NCBI RefSeq assembly: GCF_016864375.1
Contig: NZ_CP069354.1
Span: 1,674,001 to 1,738,000, forward strand
Length of the DNA stretch: 64,000 nucleotides
Direction: 5' to 3'
Origin: Microvirga sp. VF16
GTDB lineage: Bacteria; Pseudomonadota; Alphaproteobacteria; Rhizobiales; Beijerinckiaceae
Below the pieces are notes generated by a model, which made no database searches, was not told the origin of the DNA, and saw only the letters and a program-made list of their open reading frames with translations. Of the stretch, positions 28,138-36,488 are shown in pieces (position 1 is the stretch's first letter; the number at the start of each line of letters is the position of its first letter). A program made the position numbers and the translations under genes.

Positions 28138-29451
28138 TTATGAATTTCGTGCCGACGCTTCGGCGGCGTTCTTCAACTGCGCTTCGCTCTGGATCACCGC
28201 CTGGAGGACGCCGACCGGCGGTGTACCGTTGAGCCAATAATCGCCGATGGCACGCGCGCGGTGAACGGCGGGGTTGTGCGAAGCGAGCGTGCGCGCGTTG
28301 CGCCAGTAGCGGTCGAGACGACGCGTCTCGCTCACGGCTGATGCACCGCCGATCTCGAAGAGCAATGTCGTCGCTTCGAGCACCTGCTCGATCACGATCT
28401 GCTGCGCCTGATAGGCCTTGATGTTGGCCGTTGTGATGAAATCGTCTGCATCCTCGCCTTTTATAGAGGCCTCATAGGCCTCCTGGATGGATGCAGAGAC
28501 ACTTTCAACCAGCGAATCCACTGTGAAAGAGAGGCTGGCAAGACGACCGATGACACTCTGCACTAGAGGATCATGACGCGGACTGGACTTGCCGGGCACC
28601 CCGAATGTTCGCGTCTTGGTTTGCGTGAATGCGATTGCATCCTTCAGAACCGCCCGCGCGATGCCCGCGAGAGCTGCGAGATGGAACTGCTGATAATAGG
28701 CGATGATGTAGGACGTCTTCGGCGGCTGTTCGACGGAGAGCCGCCGCAGGATCTGATCCGCCCTGATCTCGACCCTATTGAATCGCGTCGTGCCGCTACC
28801 TGTCAGGCGCTGTTCGAATCCGTCCCAATCGTCTTCGACGACGACACCCGGAGCCGTGGTAGGAAGGACGAGGGAAACATATTCCGTTCCCTCCAGGGCG
28901 ACGGCAACGATCCAGTTCGCATAGATCGTCCCGGTGCTGTAGAATTTATAGCCGTCGAGAAGCCAACGGTCGTTCTCCTTCGTGAGGGTCACGGTCGTCT
29001 CCGTGCCCTCCGTCTTCTCGGCCATGGCTGCGCCGAAGGTTGCACCGTCGATGATCAGGGGGAACCAGCGCTCGCGATCGGCTTCTTCCTTGCTGTTGAG
29101 CCGCTCCTCGACGAATGCGAAATGCGCGCGGAAGATCTGCGGCAGGTTCGAGTCAGCCTCAGCTAACTCGATGAGAAGTCGGAATGTTTGAGGCAGACTG
29201 GCGCCAAGTCCGCCATAGACTTGCGGGATGCGCAGAGCGCCGAAACCGGCCTCACGTAGCCATGCCACAGGCTCGACGGCCAGGGTGCGCGACTGCTCGC
29301 GAGCAACGGCGCCTTCAGCAATCCTCTTGAAGATGGGCCGGAAGCGCTCTGCCAGTTCCTCATAGGAGACAGGCGTAGACGCGAACCGATGCAGCGTGTT
29401 TCTGGATTCGGTACGCGGATCCGTCGGGAAAAGACTCGTGGCGGCGGACAT
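28138..29451 (-). CDS. Acyl-CoA dehydrogenase-like flavin monooxygenase (SfnB/DszC type)
   Basis: This 437-residue protein has the acyl-CoA dehydrogenase fold in the branch that includes SfnB and the dibenzothiophene monooxygenase DszC. Recognisable parts are the N-terminal FGALRIPQVYGGLGASLP, the flavin-binding middle domain (KFYSTGTIYANWIVAVA) and a C-terminal helical bundle. These enzymes use reduced FMN and oxygen to attack organosulfur compounds. I chose the ATG at 29451 because GGAAA precedes it and the upstream in-frame sequence overlaps the next gene. The neighbours, an LLM monooxygenase and a MetQ/MetI transporter, fit sulfur scavenging. The substrate is not predictable. Confidence 0.85.
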   Translation of the reverse strand: MSAATSLFPTDPRTESRNTLHRFASTPVSYEELAERFRPIFKRIAEGAVAREQSRTLAVEPVAWLREAGFGALRIPQVYGGLGASLPQTFRLLIELAEADSNLPQIFRAHFAFVEERLNSKEEADRERWFPLIIDGATFGAAMAEKTEGTETTVTLTKENDRWLLDGYKFYSTGTIYANWIVAVALEGTEYVSLVLPTTAPGVVVEDDWDGFEQRLTGSGTTRFNRVEIRADQILRRLSVEQPPKTSYIIAYYQQFHLAALAGIARAVLKDAIAFTQTKTRTFGVPGKSSPRHDPLVQSVIGRLASLSFTVDSLVESVSASIQEAYEASIKGEDADDFITTANIKAYQAQQIVIEQVLEATTLLFEIGGASAVSETRRLDRYWRNARTLASHNPAVHRARAIGDYWLNGTPPVGVLQAVIQSEAQLKNAAEASARNS

Positions 29452-29485
29452 TGTTATTTCCATTCGGGTCGGAAAATGAGGGCGA

Positions 29486-30886
29486 TCAAGCGACTTCCTT
29501 GGCGGGAACGGTCTGGTCTGTGCCGGGACGGTAGCGAGCGCCCCAATGCGCGGCGGGCAGTCGGCTCCGGCCTCCACCGAACAGTTTTTCGCGTAAGGTG
29601 CCCTCCGAATAATCGGCTTTGAACAGGCCTCTCTCCTGAAGGACGGGAACGACCAGATCGACAAAGTCCGCAAGGCTTTCGGGCGCTACTGTGCGAGGTA
29701 AGTTGATGCCGTCGATGTCCGCGTCATTGACCCATGAAGCGATGTGGTCGGCGATCTGCTCCGGGGTGCCGACGAACGGCTTCTGGCGGCTGCCTAAGAT
29801 CATTTGATCGATCAGCTTGCGTACCGTCCAGACCGTGCCGGCGCTGCGCGTGGTGATCGCCTCCAGGGTCGAGTTGTTGGCATTGTTCTTCTCGTACTGG
29901 ATCGGTTCGTCGAGATCGTATTTCGAAAAGTCCACGCCGGACGAACTCGAGAAGTGAGCGAGGGCGCCGTCCACGCTGGCGTGACGCCGGTATTCCTCCA
30001 GCTTGTCCTGTGCTTCCTTCTCTGTCCGCCCGACCACAAGGCTCATGCCGACGAAGACCTTCACGTCATAAGGATCGCGGCCGAAGCTTGCCGCCCGGGC
30101 GCGGATATCGGCGATGATGTCGCGCGCGACGATCGGGTTGGGGCCGCCTGTAAACACGCATTCCGCATGTTTCGCGGCAAACTCCCGTCCGCGTGTCGAC
30201 GAGCCCGCCTGGTATAGCACGGGCGTGCGCTGCGGCGATGGCTCGCTTAAGTGGATGGCGTCGATCTGATAGTATGGTCCATTATGCTTGATGGGTCTGA
30301 CCTTTTCAGGACGAGCATAGATGCCCCTGGTGCGGTCGTTGATGACGGCATCGTCATCCCAGCTGCCTTCCCAGAGCTTGTAGAGCACATCGAGGTAATC
30401 GTCCGCGATGTCATAGCGGTGGTCGTGATCGAGCTGCGCGGGAAGGCCCATGCCACGGGCCGCGCTGTCGAGATAGCCGGTGACGATGTTCCAGCCGATC
30501 CGGCCCTTCGTGAGATGATCGAGCGTCGACATGCGGCGGGCATGAAGATAGGGCTGTTCGTATGTGGTGTTCACGGTCACGCCGAAGCCCAGATGCTTCG
30601 TCGCATAGGCCATGGCCGGTACGACAAGCATCGGGTCGTTGACGGGAACCTGAGCGCCTGCTGTGATGGCCGCCTCCGGCCCGCCCTTGTAGACATCGTA
30701 GACGCCGACGATATCGGCGAGGAAGATGCCATCGAGCTTGCCGCGCTCGGCGATCTTCGCGAGGTTCACCCAATAATCGAGGCTTGTATAGGACGGAGAC
30801 TGATCGCGCGGGTGGGTCCACATTCCGTGATTGATGTGGCCCACGCAGTTCATGTCGAAGGCGTAGATGTTGATCTTCTTGGTCAT
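29486..30886 (-). CDS. LLM-class flavin-dependent monooxygenase (NtaA/SnaA/DszA family)
   Basis: This 466-residue protein is a luciferase-like TIM-barrel monooxygenase of the NtaA/SnaA/SoxA(DszA) family. Typical motifs are AERGKLDGIFLADI near residue 50, VNTTYEQPYLHARRMSTLDH near 110 and RIGWNIVTGYLDSAARGMG near 130. It uses FMNH2 supplied by a separate reductase, which is not in the cluster. Family members open aromatic sulfones or nitrilotriacetate and often serve sulfur acquisition. It lies between the binding-protein gene (31 bases) and the SfnB/DszC-like gene (34 bases) in one operon. Confidence 0.87.
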   Translation of the reverse strand: MTKKINIYAFDMNCVGHINHGMWTHPRDQSPSYTSLDYWVNLAKIAERGKLDGIFLADIVGVYDVYKGGPEAAITAGAQVPVNDPMLVVPAMAYATKHLGFGVTVNTTYEQPYLHARRMSTLDHLTKGRIGWNIVTGYLDSAARGMGLPAQLDHDHRYDIADDYLDVLYKLWEGSWDDDAVINDRTRGIYARPEKVRPIKHNGPYYQIDAIHLSEPSPQRTPVLYQAGSSTRGREFAAKHAECVFTGGPNPIVARDIIADIRARAASFGRDPYDVKVFVGMSLVVGRTEKEAQDKLEEYRRHASVDGALAHFSSSSGVDFSKYDLDEPIQYEKNNANNSTLEAITTRSAGTVWTVRKLIDQMILGSRQKPFVGTPEQIADHIASWVNDADIDGINLPRTVAPESLADFVDLVVPVLQERGLFKADYSEGTLREKLFGGGRSRLPAAHWGARYRPGTDQTVPAKEVA

Positions 30887-30917
30887 TGTCTCACCCGGCT
30901 TGATCGTCAGCTGATGC

Positions 30918-31790
30918 TCAGTTCGTTGGATTGGTCGCGGACGCTTGCACGGGCTCCCACGCAGGAACGGTCATGTCGCCGAAATGCTTCTTGAGGATGG
31001 CTTTGACCTCGGGCGAGTTCTGGTAGATGGCGACGAACTTGTTGATCCTTGGATCCTTCGCGTCGGCAGGACGAACCACCCACTGGATGGCGAAGCGCTT
31101 TTGCACATCATCGAAGATCAGGGCCGAGTTCGGGTCGACGCCATATTGCTTGAGGGCTGCAGGATAGCCCTGTCCCAAATCCACATCGTCGAGGGCTGTC
31201 GGCAATTGCTGGGCGACGAGCTCGGTGATCTTGATGTTCTTCGGATTCGAGACGATGTCGGCGACGGTGGCCTTGTAGTCCAGGCCTTCTTTCAGCTTGA
31301 TCAGGCCGATCCGGTCGAGCAGGACGAGGCCTCTGCCGCCATTGACCGGATCGTTGGCGATGGAAACCTTCGCGCCATTAGGCAGATCCGCGACGCTCTT
31401 GTACTTCTTCGAATAGAGACCGACCTTCGACATCGTTCCCACGCCGATGGACACGAAGTCATAACCTCGCGCCTTCTTGGCATCCTCGAGGAAGGGGATG
31501 TGCTGGAAGTAGTTGACGTCGATGTCCTTATTGGCGAGCGCGGCATTGGGCGTGACCCAATCCGTGAACTCGATCACCTTCACGTCGAGGCCCTGCTCCT
31601 TCGCTTCTTTCGCAGCCTGATGAACGGCATCGGCCGAAAGGCCGGAATTGATGCCAACTCTTAGTGGATCCACCGCTTGTGCCGATCCAGAGGTGATGGC
31701 CCATGTGGATGCGGCAAGGAGCGCCAGGACCGGGAAAAATTTCGTGTTCGACCGGCGACGGTGCCAGATGGTCAATGATTTCATCAGCAT
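30918..31790 (-). CDS. MetQ/NlpA-family substrate-binding protein
   Basis: This 290-residue periplasmic binding protein belongs to the NlpA/MetQ family. Diagnostic motifs are VNYFQHIPFLEDAKK and NDPVNGGRGLVLLDRIGLIKL. The N-terminal signal (FFPVLALLAASTWAITSGSAQA) ends in an Ala-x-Ala site and has no lipobox cysteine, so unlike E. coli MetQ it seems not to be a lipoprotein. I placed the start at the ATG at 31790; an ATG at 31784 is equally possible. It opens the monooxygenase/permease operon. The likely cargo is an organosulfur compound. Confidence 0.88.
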   Translation of the reverse strand: MLMKSLTIWHRRRSNTKFFPVLALLAASTWAITSGSAQAVDPLRVGINSGLSADAVHQAAKEAKEQGLDVKVIEFTDWVTPNAALANKDIDVNYFQHIPFLEDAKKARGYDFVSIGVGTMSKVGLYSKKYKSVADLPNGAKVSIANDPVNGGRGLVLLDRIGLIKLKEGLDYKATVADIVSNPKNIKITELVAQQLPTALDDVDLGQGYPAALKQYGVDPNSALIFDDVQKRFAIQWVVRPADAKDPRINKFVAIYQNSPEVKAILKKHFGDMTVPAWEPVQASATNPTN

Positions 31791-32009
31791 GGGACAGGAC
31801 CTTGGTTCAGAAGAAAAAGAATTGCGCTCCTTGTCTCCCGAGGAGCGGAACACTTCTCGGAAGCATTCAGCCGGACACGTCATGAGCTTTGCTTGTGGGT
31901 GCCGCTGCATGTCCTGCCGCGGGTCTTCATCAGGCTGAAGACGCCACCTCAATTCGCATCCCGGAGACTTGAGGAATGGTGCCCAGGGCATCGGCCCCGG
32001 TCAATTAGG

Positions 32010-32029
32010 ATGTTCTTTTTTTAGAACAT
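32010..32029. promoter_or_regulatory. Operator-like palindrome, copy 1
   Basis: ATGTTC and GAACAT are separated by eight bases (all T except a final A). The arms can be read as seven bases (ATGTTCT/AGAACAT). It is 220 bases upstream of the MetQ-like gene start. The same arms and spacing recur at 32191. A likely binder is the Lrp/AsnC protein encoded next door. Confidence 0.6.
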
Positions 32030-32190
32030 GGAGGGGAGAAAGAAACTTCTCCCTGCGGTCCGATGCAGAGCGAAAAATTTTCGACGCGCCATTCGACATG
32101 CGAAATCCGAGTTAGTTCCCGGCTTATGCTTGAGCTTAGGAATACTGGAGGCGCTGAGGATGGCCGGCCGATAATATCGGCCTCTTGACC

Positions 32191-32210
32191 ATGTTCGTTA
32201 TAAAGAACAT
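32191..32210. promoter_or_regulatory. Operator-like palindrome, copy 2
   Basis: ATGTTC and GAACAT are separated by the eight bases GTTATAAA. It ends 33 bases before the Lrp-type start codon, a position fit for autoregulation. It has the same arms and the same total length of 20 bases as the copy at 32010. Confidence 0.6.
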
Positions 32211-32243
32211 AAAGGGATTAGCGAACACAATGCGGATCTGCCG

Positions 32244-32699
32244 ATGGATGCAATCGATGCCAAGATCTTGGGGTTTCTGCAGGAGGATGCGAGCATCTCC
32301 GTGGCGGAGCTCGCCCAACGGGTGAACCTGTCTCAGACGCCCTGCTGGAAGCGGATCCAGCGGCTGGAGGCGTCCGGGGTCATCAAAAGGCGCGTGGCTC
32401 TTGTGGATCCGGAAAAGGTGGGCTTGAGCCTGACGGCCTTCGTGGCGGTCGAGGCCTATGACCATTCCGAGGTCTGGATGCAGCGGTTCGCGGATTTTGT
32501 CACGACGATCCCCGAGGTCATGGAAATCTATCGAATGGCCGGCGACGTGGACTACATCCTGCGTGTTGTCGTGCCCGATATGGCGGCCTACGACCTGTTC
32601 TATAAGCAACTCGTCAAGGCGATCCCGCTCAAGAACGTCACGTCGCGGTTTGCCATGGAGCGGATCAAGTCGACGACTGCATTCGTCCTGAAGTCCTAA
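32244..32699 (+). CDS. Lrp/AsnC-family transcriptional regulator
   Basis: This 151-residue protein has the N-terminal winged helix of Lrp/AsnC (MDAIDAKILGFLQEDASIS, then VAELAQRVNLSQTPCWKRIQ as recognition helix) and a C-terminal RAM ligand domain (about residues 65-145) with the EVMEIYRMAGDVDYILRVV core. Such proteins bind amino acids and act as dimers to octamers on palindromic sites. It is divergent from the MetQ/monooxygenase operon and is the best candidate to regulate it. The twin palindromes in the intergenic region support this. Confidence 0.9.
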   Translation: MDAIDAKILGFLQEDASISVAELAQRVNLSQTPCWKRIQRLEASGVIKRRVALVDPEKVGLSLTAFVAVEAYDHSEVWMQRFADFVTTIPEVMEIYRMAGDVDYILRVVVPDMAAYDLFYKQLVKAIPLKNVTSRFAMERIKSTTAFVLKS

Positions 32700-32714
32700 A
32701 CTCCCACGGTGTGC

Positions 32715-33407
32715 TCAGGAGCTGAACAGTTCCGGATGCTCGGCCTCGACCCGTGGTAAAGCGCGCAGGATTTCGGTGAGGTGCCGGCGCATGGCCTCCG
32801 CGGCGGCTTCCTCGTCGCGCGCATCGATAGCAGCCATGATGGCACGATGCTGATCGATCAATGGCAGCATCGCCTCCGGCCCGGGCAGGGTGAGCTGGCA
32901 TACCCGGTCCATATGGGCCTTGATGTCCTGGACCGCTTCCCATGCAAGCGGGCAGCCGGCGCCTTCGGCAAGGGCGATGTGGAACAGCTCATCATAGCGC
33001 TGGAAGGCTGTATGGTCGTCCTTGCGGGCCGCCTGATCCTGCATCTCCAGAAGATCGTTGATCCGCTCCCGGCTCTGCTGATCGAACGATGAGCAGGCGC
33101 GGCGCACGACCGCCGTCTCGATGGCTTCCCGGACGAACCGGGCTTCCATCATCTTCCTCACTGAGATCTTGACGACCGTAGTGCCTCGCTGGGGCTGGAT
33201 TTCCACCAGCCGCGTGCGTGCCAGGCCAATCAAGGCTTCCCGTACGGGTTGCCGCGAGACCCCGTGGCGCTCGGCGATGTCCTGCTCGGACAGGCGGCTC
33301 CCGGGTGGAAGTTCCAAAGCAATGATCAGGCGGCGCAACTCGTTCTCGATGCGCTGAGCCGCAGAGCCATGGCCGACAGGGAAGGGCGTGTTCACAACAG
33401 ATCTCAT
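32715..33407 (-). CDS. GntR-family regulator with FCD domain (uronate cluster)
   Basis: This 230-residue regulator has an N-terminal winged helix (SEQDIAERHGVSRQPVREAL) and a C-terminal FCD ligand domain. FCD metal ligands are visible as the Asp and His of DELFHIAL and later His residues in DQHRAIMAAI and MRRHLTEIL. I chose the ATG at 33407; a TTG at 33452 would add 15 residues but overlaps promoter-like sequence. It is divergent from the TRAP and kdu genes and probably represses them until a uronate intermediate appears, as UxuR/ExuR-type members do. The end is 15 bases from the convergent Lrp-type gene. Confidence 0.85.
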   Translation of the reverse strand: MRSVVNTPFPVGHGSAAQRIENELRRLIIALELPPGSRLSEQDIAERHGVSRQPVREALIGLARTRLVEIQPQRGTTVVKISVRKMMEARFVREAIETAVVRRACSSFDQQSRERINDLLEMQDQAARKDDHTAFQRYDELFHIALAEGAGCPLAWEAVQDIKAHMDRVCQLTLPGPEAMLPLIDQHRAIMAAIDARDEEAAAEAMRRHLTEILRALPRVEAEHPELFSS

Positions 33408-33423
33408 TCTTTCGACGGGTTGC

Positions 33424-33455
33424 GTTATATATAAGTGCATACTACCATACAATAG
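33424..33455. promoter_or_regulatory. Candidate GntR operator/promoter
   Basis: This AT-rich stretch between the GntR gene and the TRAP operon holds TATATATAA and, on the minus strand, TTGTATGGTAGTATGCA with two GTATG direct repeats eight bases apart. Its place between divergent genes suits a shared promoter and operator. There is no direct proof. Confidence 0.35.
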
Positions 33456-33585
33456 TCGACCAGATAAGTCGCAAGGACGGCGTCTGGTCTCTCCTTTGGC
33501 GTATCCGATGCGTCAGGGGCGAAGAGTAAACCGGCGGAAAGTCGGGGAAACAACAAAACATCAGAGGAAGCCTAGGAGGACAACG

Positions 33586-34566
33586 ATGTTGACGAAGAGA
33601 ACTTTCGCAGCTGCTACCCTCGGTCTTTGGGCAGCGCTCATGAGCGGCACGGCATGGGCGCAGACGACCCTGCGCTCCGCCGATATCCATCCGGATGGAT
33701 ACCCGACCGTCGAGGCGGTCAAGTATTTCGGTTCTCTACTCGAGAAGAAGACGAATGGCCGATACAAGATCCAGGTTTTCCATTCGGCCCAGCTCGGCCA
33801 GGAAAAGGACACGATCGAACAGACCCGCTTCGGCGTGATCGACCTAAACCGCATCAATATGGGGCCGTTCAACAATCTCATTCCTGAAACCCTGGTTCCT
33901 TCGCTGCCCTTTATCTTCCGGTCGGTCGACCATATGCGCAAGACCATGGATGGTCCGGTCGGCGATCAGATCCTGAAGTCCTTCGAGCCGCACGGGCTCG
34001 TGGCGCTTGCCTTCTACGATTCGGGTGCGCGCTCCTTCTACAATTCCAAGCGCGCCATCAACACGCCCGCCGATCTTAAGGGCATGAAGGTGCGCGTGAT
34101 CCAGTCCGATCTCTTCCTTGACATGGTGAATGCGCTCGGCGCCAACGCGACGCCGATGCCTCCGGGCGAGGTCTATTCAGCACTGCAGACCGGCGTGGTG
34201 GATGGGGCCGAAAACAACTGGCCGAGCTACGATTCCTTCCGTCACTTCGAGGTGGCGAAATTCTATTCGCTGACCGAGCACTCCATGTCGCCGGAGGTTC
34301 TGGTGATGTCGAAGAAGAGTTTCGACAAGATGTCGCCCGAAGACCAGAAGGCTGTGCGCGAAACGGCGAAGGAATCCGTCGCGAAGATGCGCGAGCTCTG
34401 GGAGGCGCGCGAGAAGGATGCCGAGAAGAAGATCCGCACGAACAACAATCAGATCAACAATGTCGACAAGCAGCCCTTCATCGATGCGATGAAGCCTGTC
34501 TACGAGAAATACGCCAAGGATGCGAAGGTGAAGGAGCTCGTCGCCCGCATCCAGGCGATGAACTGA
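33586..34566 (+). CDS. TRAP transporter substrate-binding protein DctP (uronate)
   Basis: This 326-residue periplasmic binding protein has a signal peptide cleaved after AWA (about residue 25). The conserved Arg that binds the substrate carboxylate is in LKGMKVRVIQSD, and the C-terminal family motif is VDGAENNWPSYDSF. The ATG at 33586 has a strong TAGGAGGA site. It starts an operon with DctQ, DctM, KduI, KduD and a cupin. The cargo is therefore probably a uronate or an unsaturated uronate released from pectin, alginate or a glycosaminoglycan. Confidence 0.9.
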   Translation: MLTKRTFAAATLGLWAALMSGTAWAQTTLRSADIHPDGYPTVEAVKYFGSLLEKKTNGRYKIQVFHSAQLGQEKDTIEQTRFGVIDLNRINMGPFNNLIPETLVPSLPFIFRSVDHMRKTMDGPVGDQILKSFEPHGLVALAFYDSGARSFYNSKRAINTPADLKGMKVRVIQSDLFLDMVNALGANATPMPPGEVYSALQTGVVDGAENNWPSYDSFRHFEVAKFYSLTEHSMSPEVLVMSKKSFDKMSPEDQKAVRETAKESVAKMRELWEAREKDAEKKIRTNNNQINNVDKQPFIDAMKPVYEKYAKDAKVKELVARIQAMN

Positions 34567-34639
34567 GCCGCGCGACGGCAATATGCTACCGGATCGGCTC
34601 CAGCCGATCCGTCTCTTGCCTCACTGGAGACCTTTACCG

Positions 34640-35179
34640 ATGCGCGCTGAACTTGCCGCGCTATCCCGCATTCTCGCCGTCGTCAATCGATTGGCTCTAT
34701 GGACCGCCGGGATCGGCCTCATTCTTATGACCATCTTCGTTGGCTGGCAGGTGTTCGGTCGCTATGTGCTGAACCAATCGCCGAGCTGGACTGAGCCTGC
34801 CTCCCTGCTCCTCATGAGCTGGTTCATCCTATTGGGTTCCGCCGTAGGCGTGCGCGACGGCAATCATCTCGGCTTCGAGATCGCCCTCCACTATGCGCCG
34901 CAGGGCCTGCGCCAGATCATGCTCGCCGTCACGGAGGTGCTGGTAATGATCTTCGGCGGTGCCATGGCGTGGTACGGCACATCCCTGGCGGTCGAAACCT
35001 GGTCCGCGCTGATGCCGGGTATGCCGATCCCGCAGGGGTTCGACTACGTGCCTCTCGCCGTGGGCGGTGTTCTGATTGCTCTCTTTTCCCTTGAAAAGCT
35101 CGTTCGCCTGCTGCTCGTTGGCGAAGATGTCCCGATGGTGCGCGTGGACGAGCCCCATCTCGTTGCCGTGAAGGATTGA
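34640..35179 (+). CDS. TRAP transporter small permease DctQ
   Basis: This 179-residue inner-membrane protein has four helices, the DctQ pattern (for example LALWTAGIGLILMTIFVGW and SLLLMSWFILLGSAVGV). The conserved Gln/Arg stretch WQVFGRYVLNQSPSWTEPAS is intact. I chose the ATG at 34640, with GGAGA upstream. It is four bases from the DctM gene. Confidence 0.9.
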   Translation: MRAELAALSRILAVVNRLALWTAGIGLILMTIFVGWQVFGRYVLNQSPSWTEPASLLLMSWFILLGSAVGVRDGNHLGFEIALHYAPQGLRQIMLAVTEVLVMIFGGAMAWYGTSLAVETWSALMPGMPIPQGFDYVPLAVGGVLIALFSLEKLVRLLLVGEDVPMVRVDEPHLVAVKD

Positions 35180-35183
35180 TGTC

Positions 35184-36464
35184 ATGGAGATCTGGATTCT
35201 CTTCGGCGTCTTCACGCTCCTGCTCATCATCGGCACGCCGGTTGCGTTCTGCCTTGGGATCGCATCGCTGGCCACCGTTCTTTACATGCAGCTGCCGCCA
35301 ATTGTGGTGTTCCAGCAGCTCAACTCCGGCATGAACGCCTTTGCCATGATGGCGATCCCGTTCTTCATCTATGCCGGCGATCTCATGATGCGCGGCGGCA
35401 TCGCCGATCGCCTGATCCGTCTGGCAGCTGGCTTGGTCGGTCATCTGCGCGGCGGGTTGGGACAGGTGAATGTCGTCGCCTCCACGCTCTTCGGCGGCAT
35501 TTCCGGCTCGGCTATCGCGGATGCCTCCGCGATTGGCGGCATCATGATCCCGCAGATGGAGAAGCGGGGCTACGCGAAGGACTACAGCGTCAACGTGACG
35601 GTGAACGCCGCGATCATCGCGCTGCTCATCCCGCCGTCGCACAACATGATCATCTATTCGATCGCAGCCGGCGGCACGATCTCGGTGGCGGATCTGTTCA
35701 CCGCGGGCATCATTCCCGGCTTTCTGCTGGCCGCGGCCTTGATGATCACGGCCTATGTGGTGGCTGTGCGGCGCGGCTATCCCGCCGATCCGTTCCCGGG
35801 CTTCCGGATGCTGGCCTATTTCTTCGTCTCGGCGATACCGGGCATCCTGCTCATCTTCATCATCTTCGGGGGCGTCCGCTCGGGCGTGTTCACGGCAACC
35901 GAGAGCTCGTGCATCGCCGTCGTCTACGCCCTTCTGGTCACACTCTTTGTCTATCGCGAGATGAACTGGGAAAGCTTTGTCGAGGCGACCCTCGGCGCCG
36001 TGCGTACCACGGCGATGGTTCTCCTCGTCATCGGCACCGCCAGTGCCTTCGGCTGGCTCATGGCCTTCCTGCAGGTGCCACAGGCCACCATCGCTCTCAT
36101 GAAGACGGTGTCGGACAATCCCATCGTCGTTCTTCTGCTTATCAACATCATCCTGCTGGTGCTCGGCACCTTCATGGACATGGCGCCGATGACCATCATC
36201 TGCACGCCGATCTTCCTGCCGGTCATCAAAGCCTTCGGCATCGATCCTGTGCATTTCGGCGTGATCCTGATCCTCAACGCCGGCATCGGCCTCAACACCC
36301 CGCCGGTGGGTTCGGTGCTCTTCGTCGGCTGCGCGGTCGGCAAAATCACCATCGGCGAAGCCATGAAGACGATCTGGCCGTTCCTAGGCGCAAGCATCAT
36401 GGTGCTGCTGCTCGTCACCTATATTCCCGGCCTGTCGCTCTGGCTTCCGGCCCTGTTCCGTTGA
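35184..36464 (+). CDS. TRAP transporter large permease DctM
   Basis: This 426-residue membrane protein is the sodium-coupled translocation subunit. It has about twelve helices and the DctM-typical segments FGGISGSAIADASAIGGIMIP near residue 110 and LNTPPVGSVLFVGC near 375. It is four bases downstream of the DctQ gene. Together with DctP and DctQ it makes a complete TRAP system. Confidence 0.92.
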   Translation: MEIWILFGVFTLLLIIGTPVAFCLGIASLATVLYMQLPPIVVFQQLNSGMNAFAMMAIPFFIYAGDLMMRGGIADRLIRLAAGLVGHLRGGLGQVNVVASTLFGGISGSAIADASAIGGIMIPQMEKRGYAKDYSVNVTVNAAIIALLIPPSHNMIIYSIAAGGTISVADLFTAGIIPGFLLAAALMITAYVVAVRRGYPADPFPGFRMLAYFFVSAIPGILLIFIIFGGVRSGVFTATESSCIAVVYALLVTLFVYREMNWESFVEATLGAVRTTAMVLLVIGTASAFGWLMAFLQVPQATIALMKTVSDNPIVVLLLINIILLVLGTFMDMAPMTIICTPIFLPVIKAFGIDPVHFGVILILNAGIGLNTPPVGSVLFVGCAVGKITIGEAMKTIWPFLGASIMVLLLVTYIPGLSLWLPALFR

Positions 36465-36488
36465 TCGTTCCCGTTCAAAGAGGCACCC

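Larger units (their letters stand above)
31791..32243. promoter_or_regulatory. Divergent control region, MetQ-like operon and Lrp-type regulator
   Basis: The 453 bases between the two divergent genes hold two operator-like palindromes (32010-32029 and 32191-32210, listed separately). The metQ-side leader also contains two hairpins: 31825-31847 (7-base-pair stem) and 31923-31942 (7-base-pair stem, GTCTTCA with TGAAGAC). I find no coding gene in it. A known riboswitch class could not be assigned. Confidence 0.55.

Noticed and set aside
31791..31991. N-terminal extension of the MetQ-like protein in the same open frame
   Set aside because: The signal peptide begins properly at 31784-31790; the extra 67 codons would bury it and have no family counterpart.
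31880..32000. Possible SAM-I-like riboswitch core in the MetQ leader
   Set aside because: Only a short stretch (GAGGTGG and GATGAAGACCCG on the minus strand) is faintly similar; the conserved helices and kink-turn could not be built.
34929..36254. A 441-codon antisense frame across the TRAP permease genes
   Set aside because: It is rich in His, Asp, Arg and Glu, as expected for the reverse strand of a hydrophobic membrane protein, and lacks any domain.
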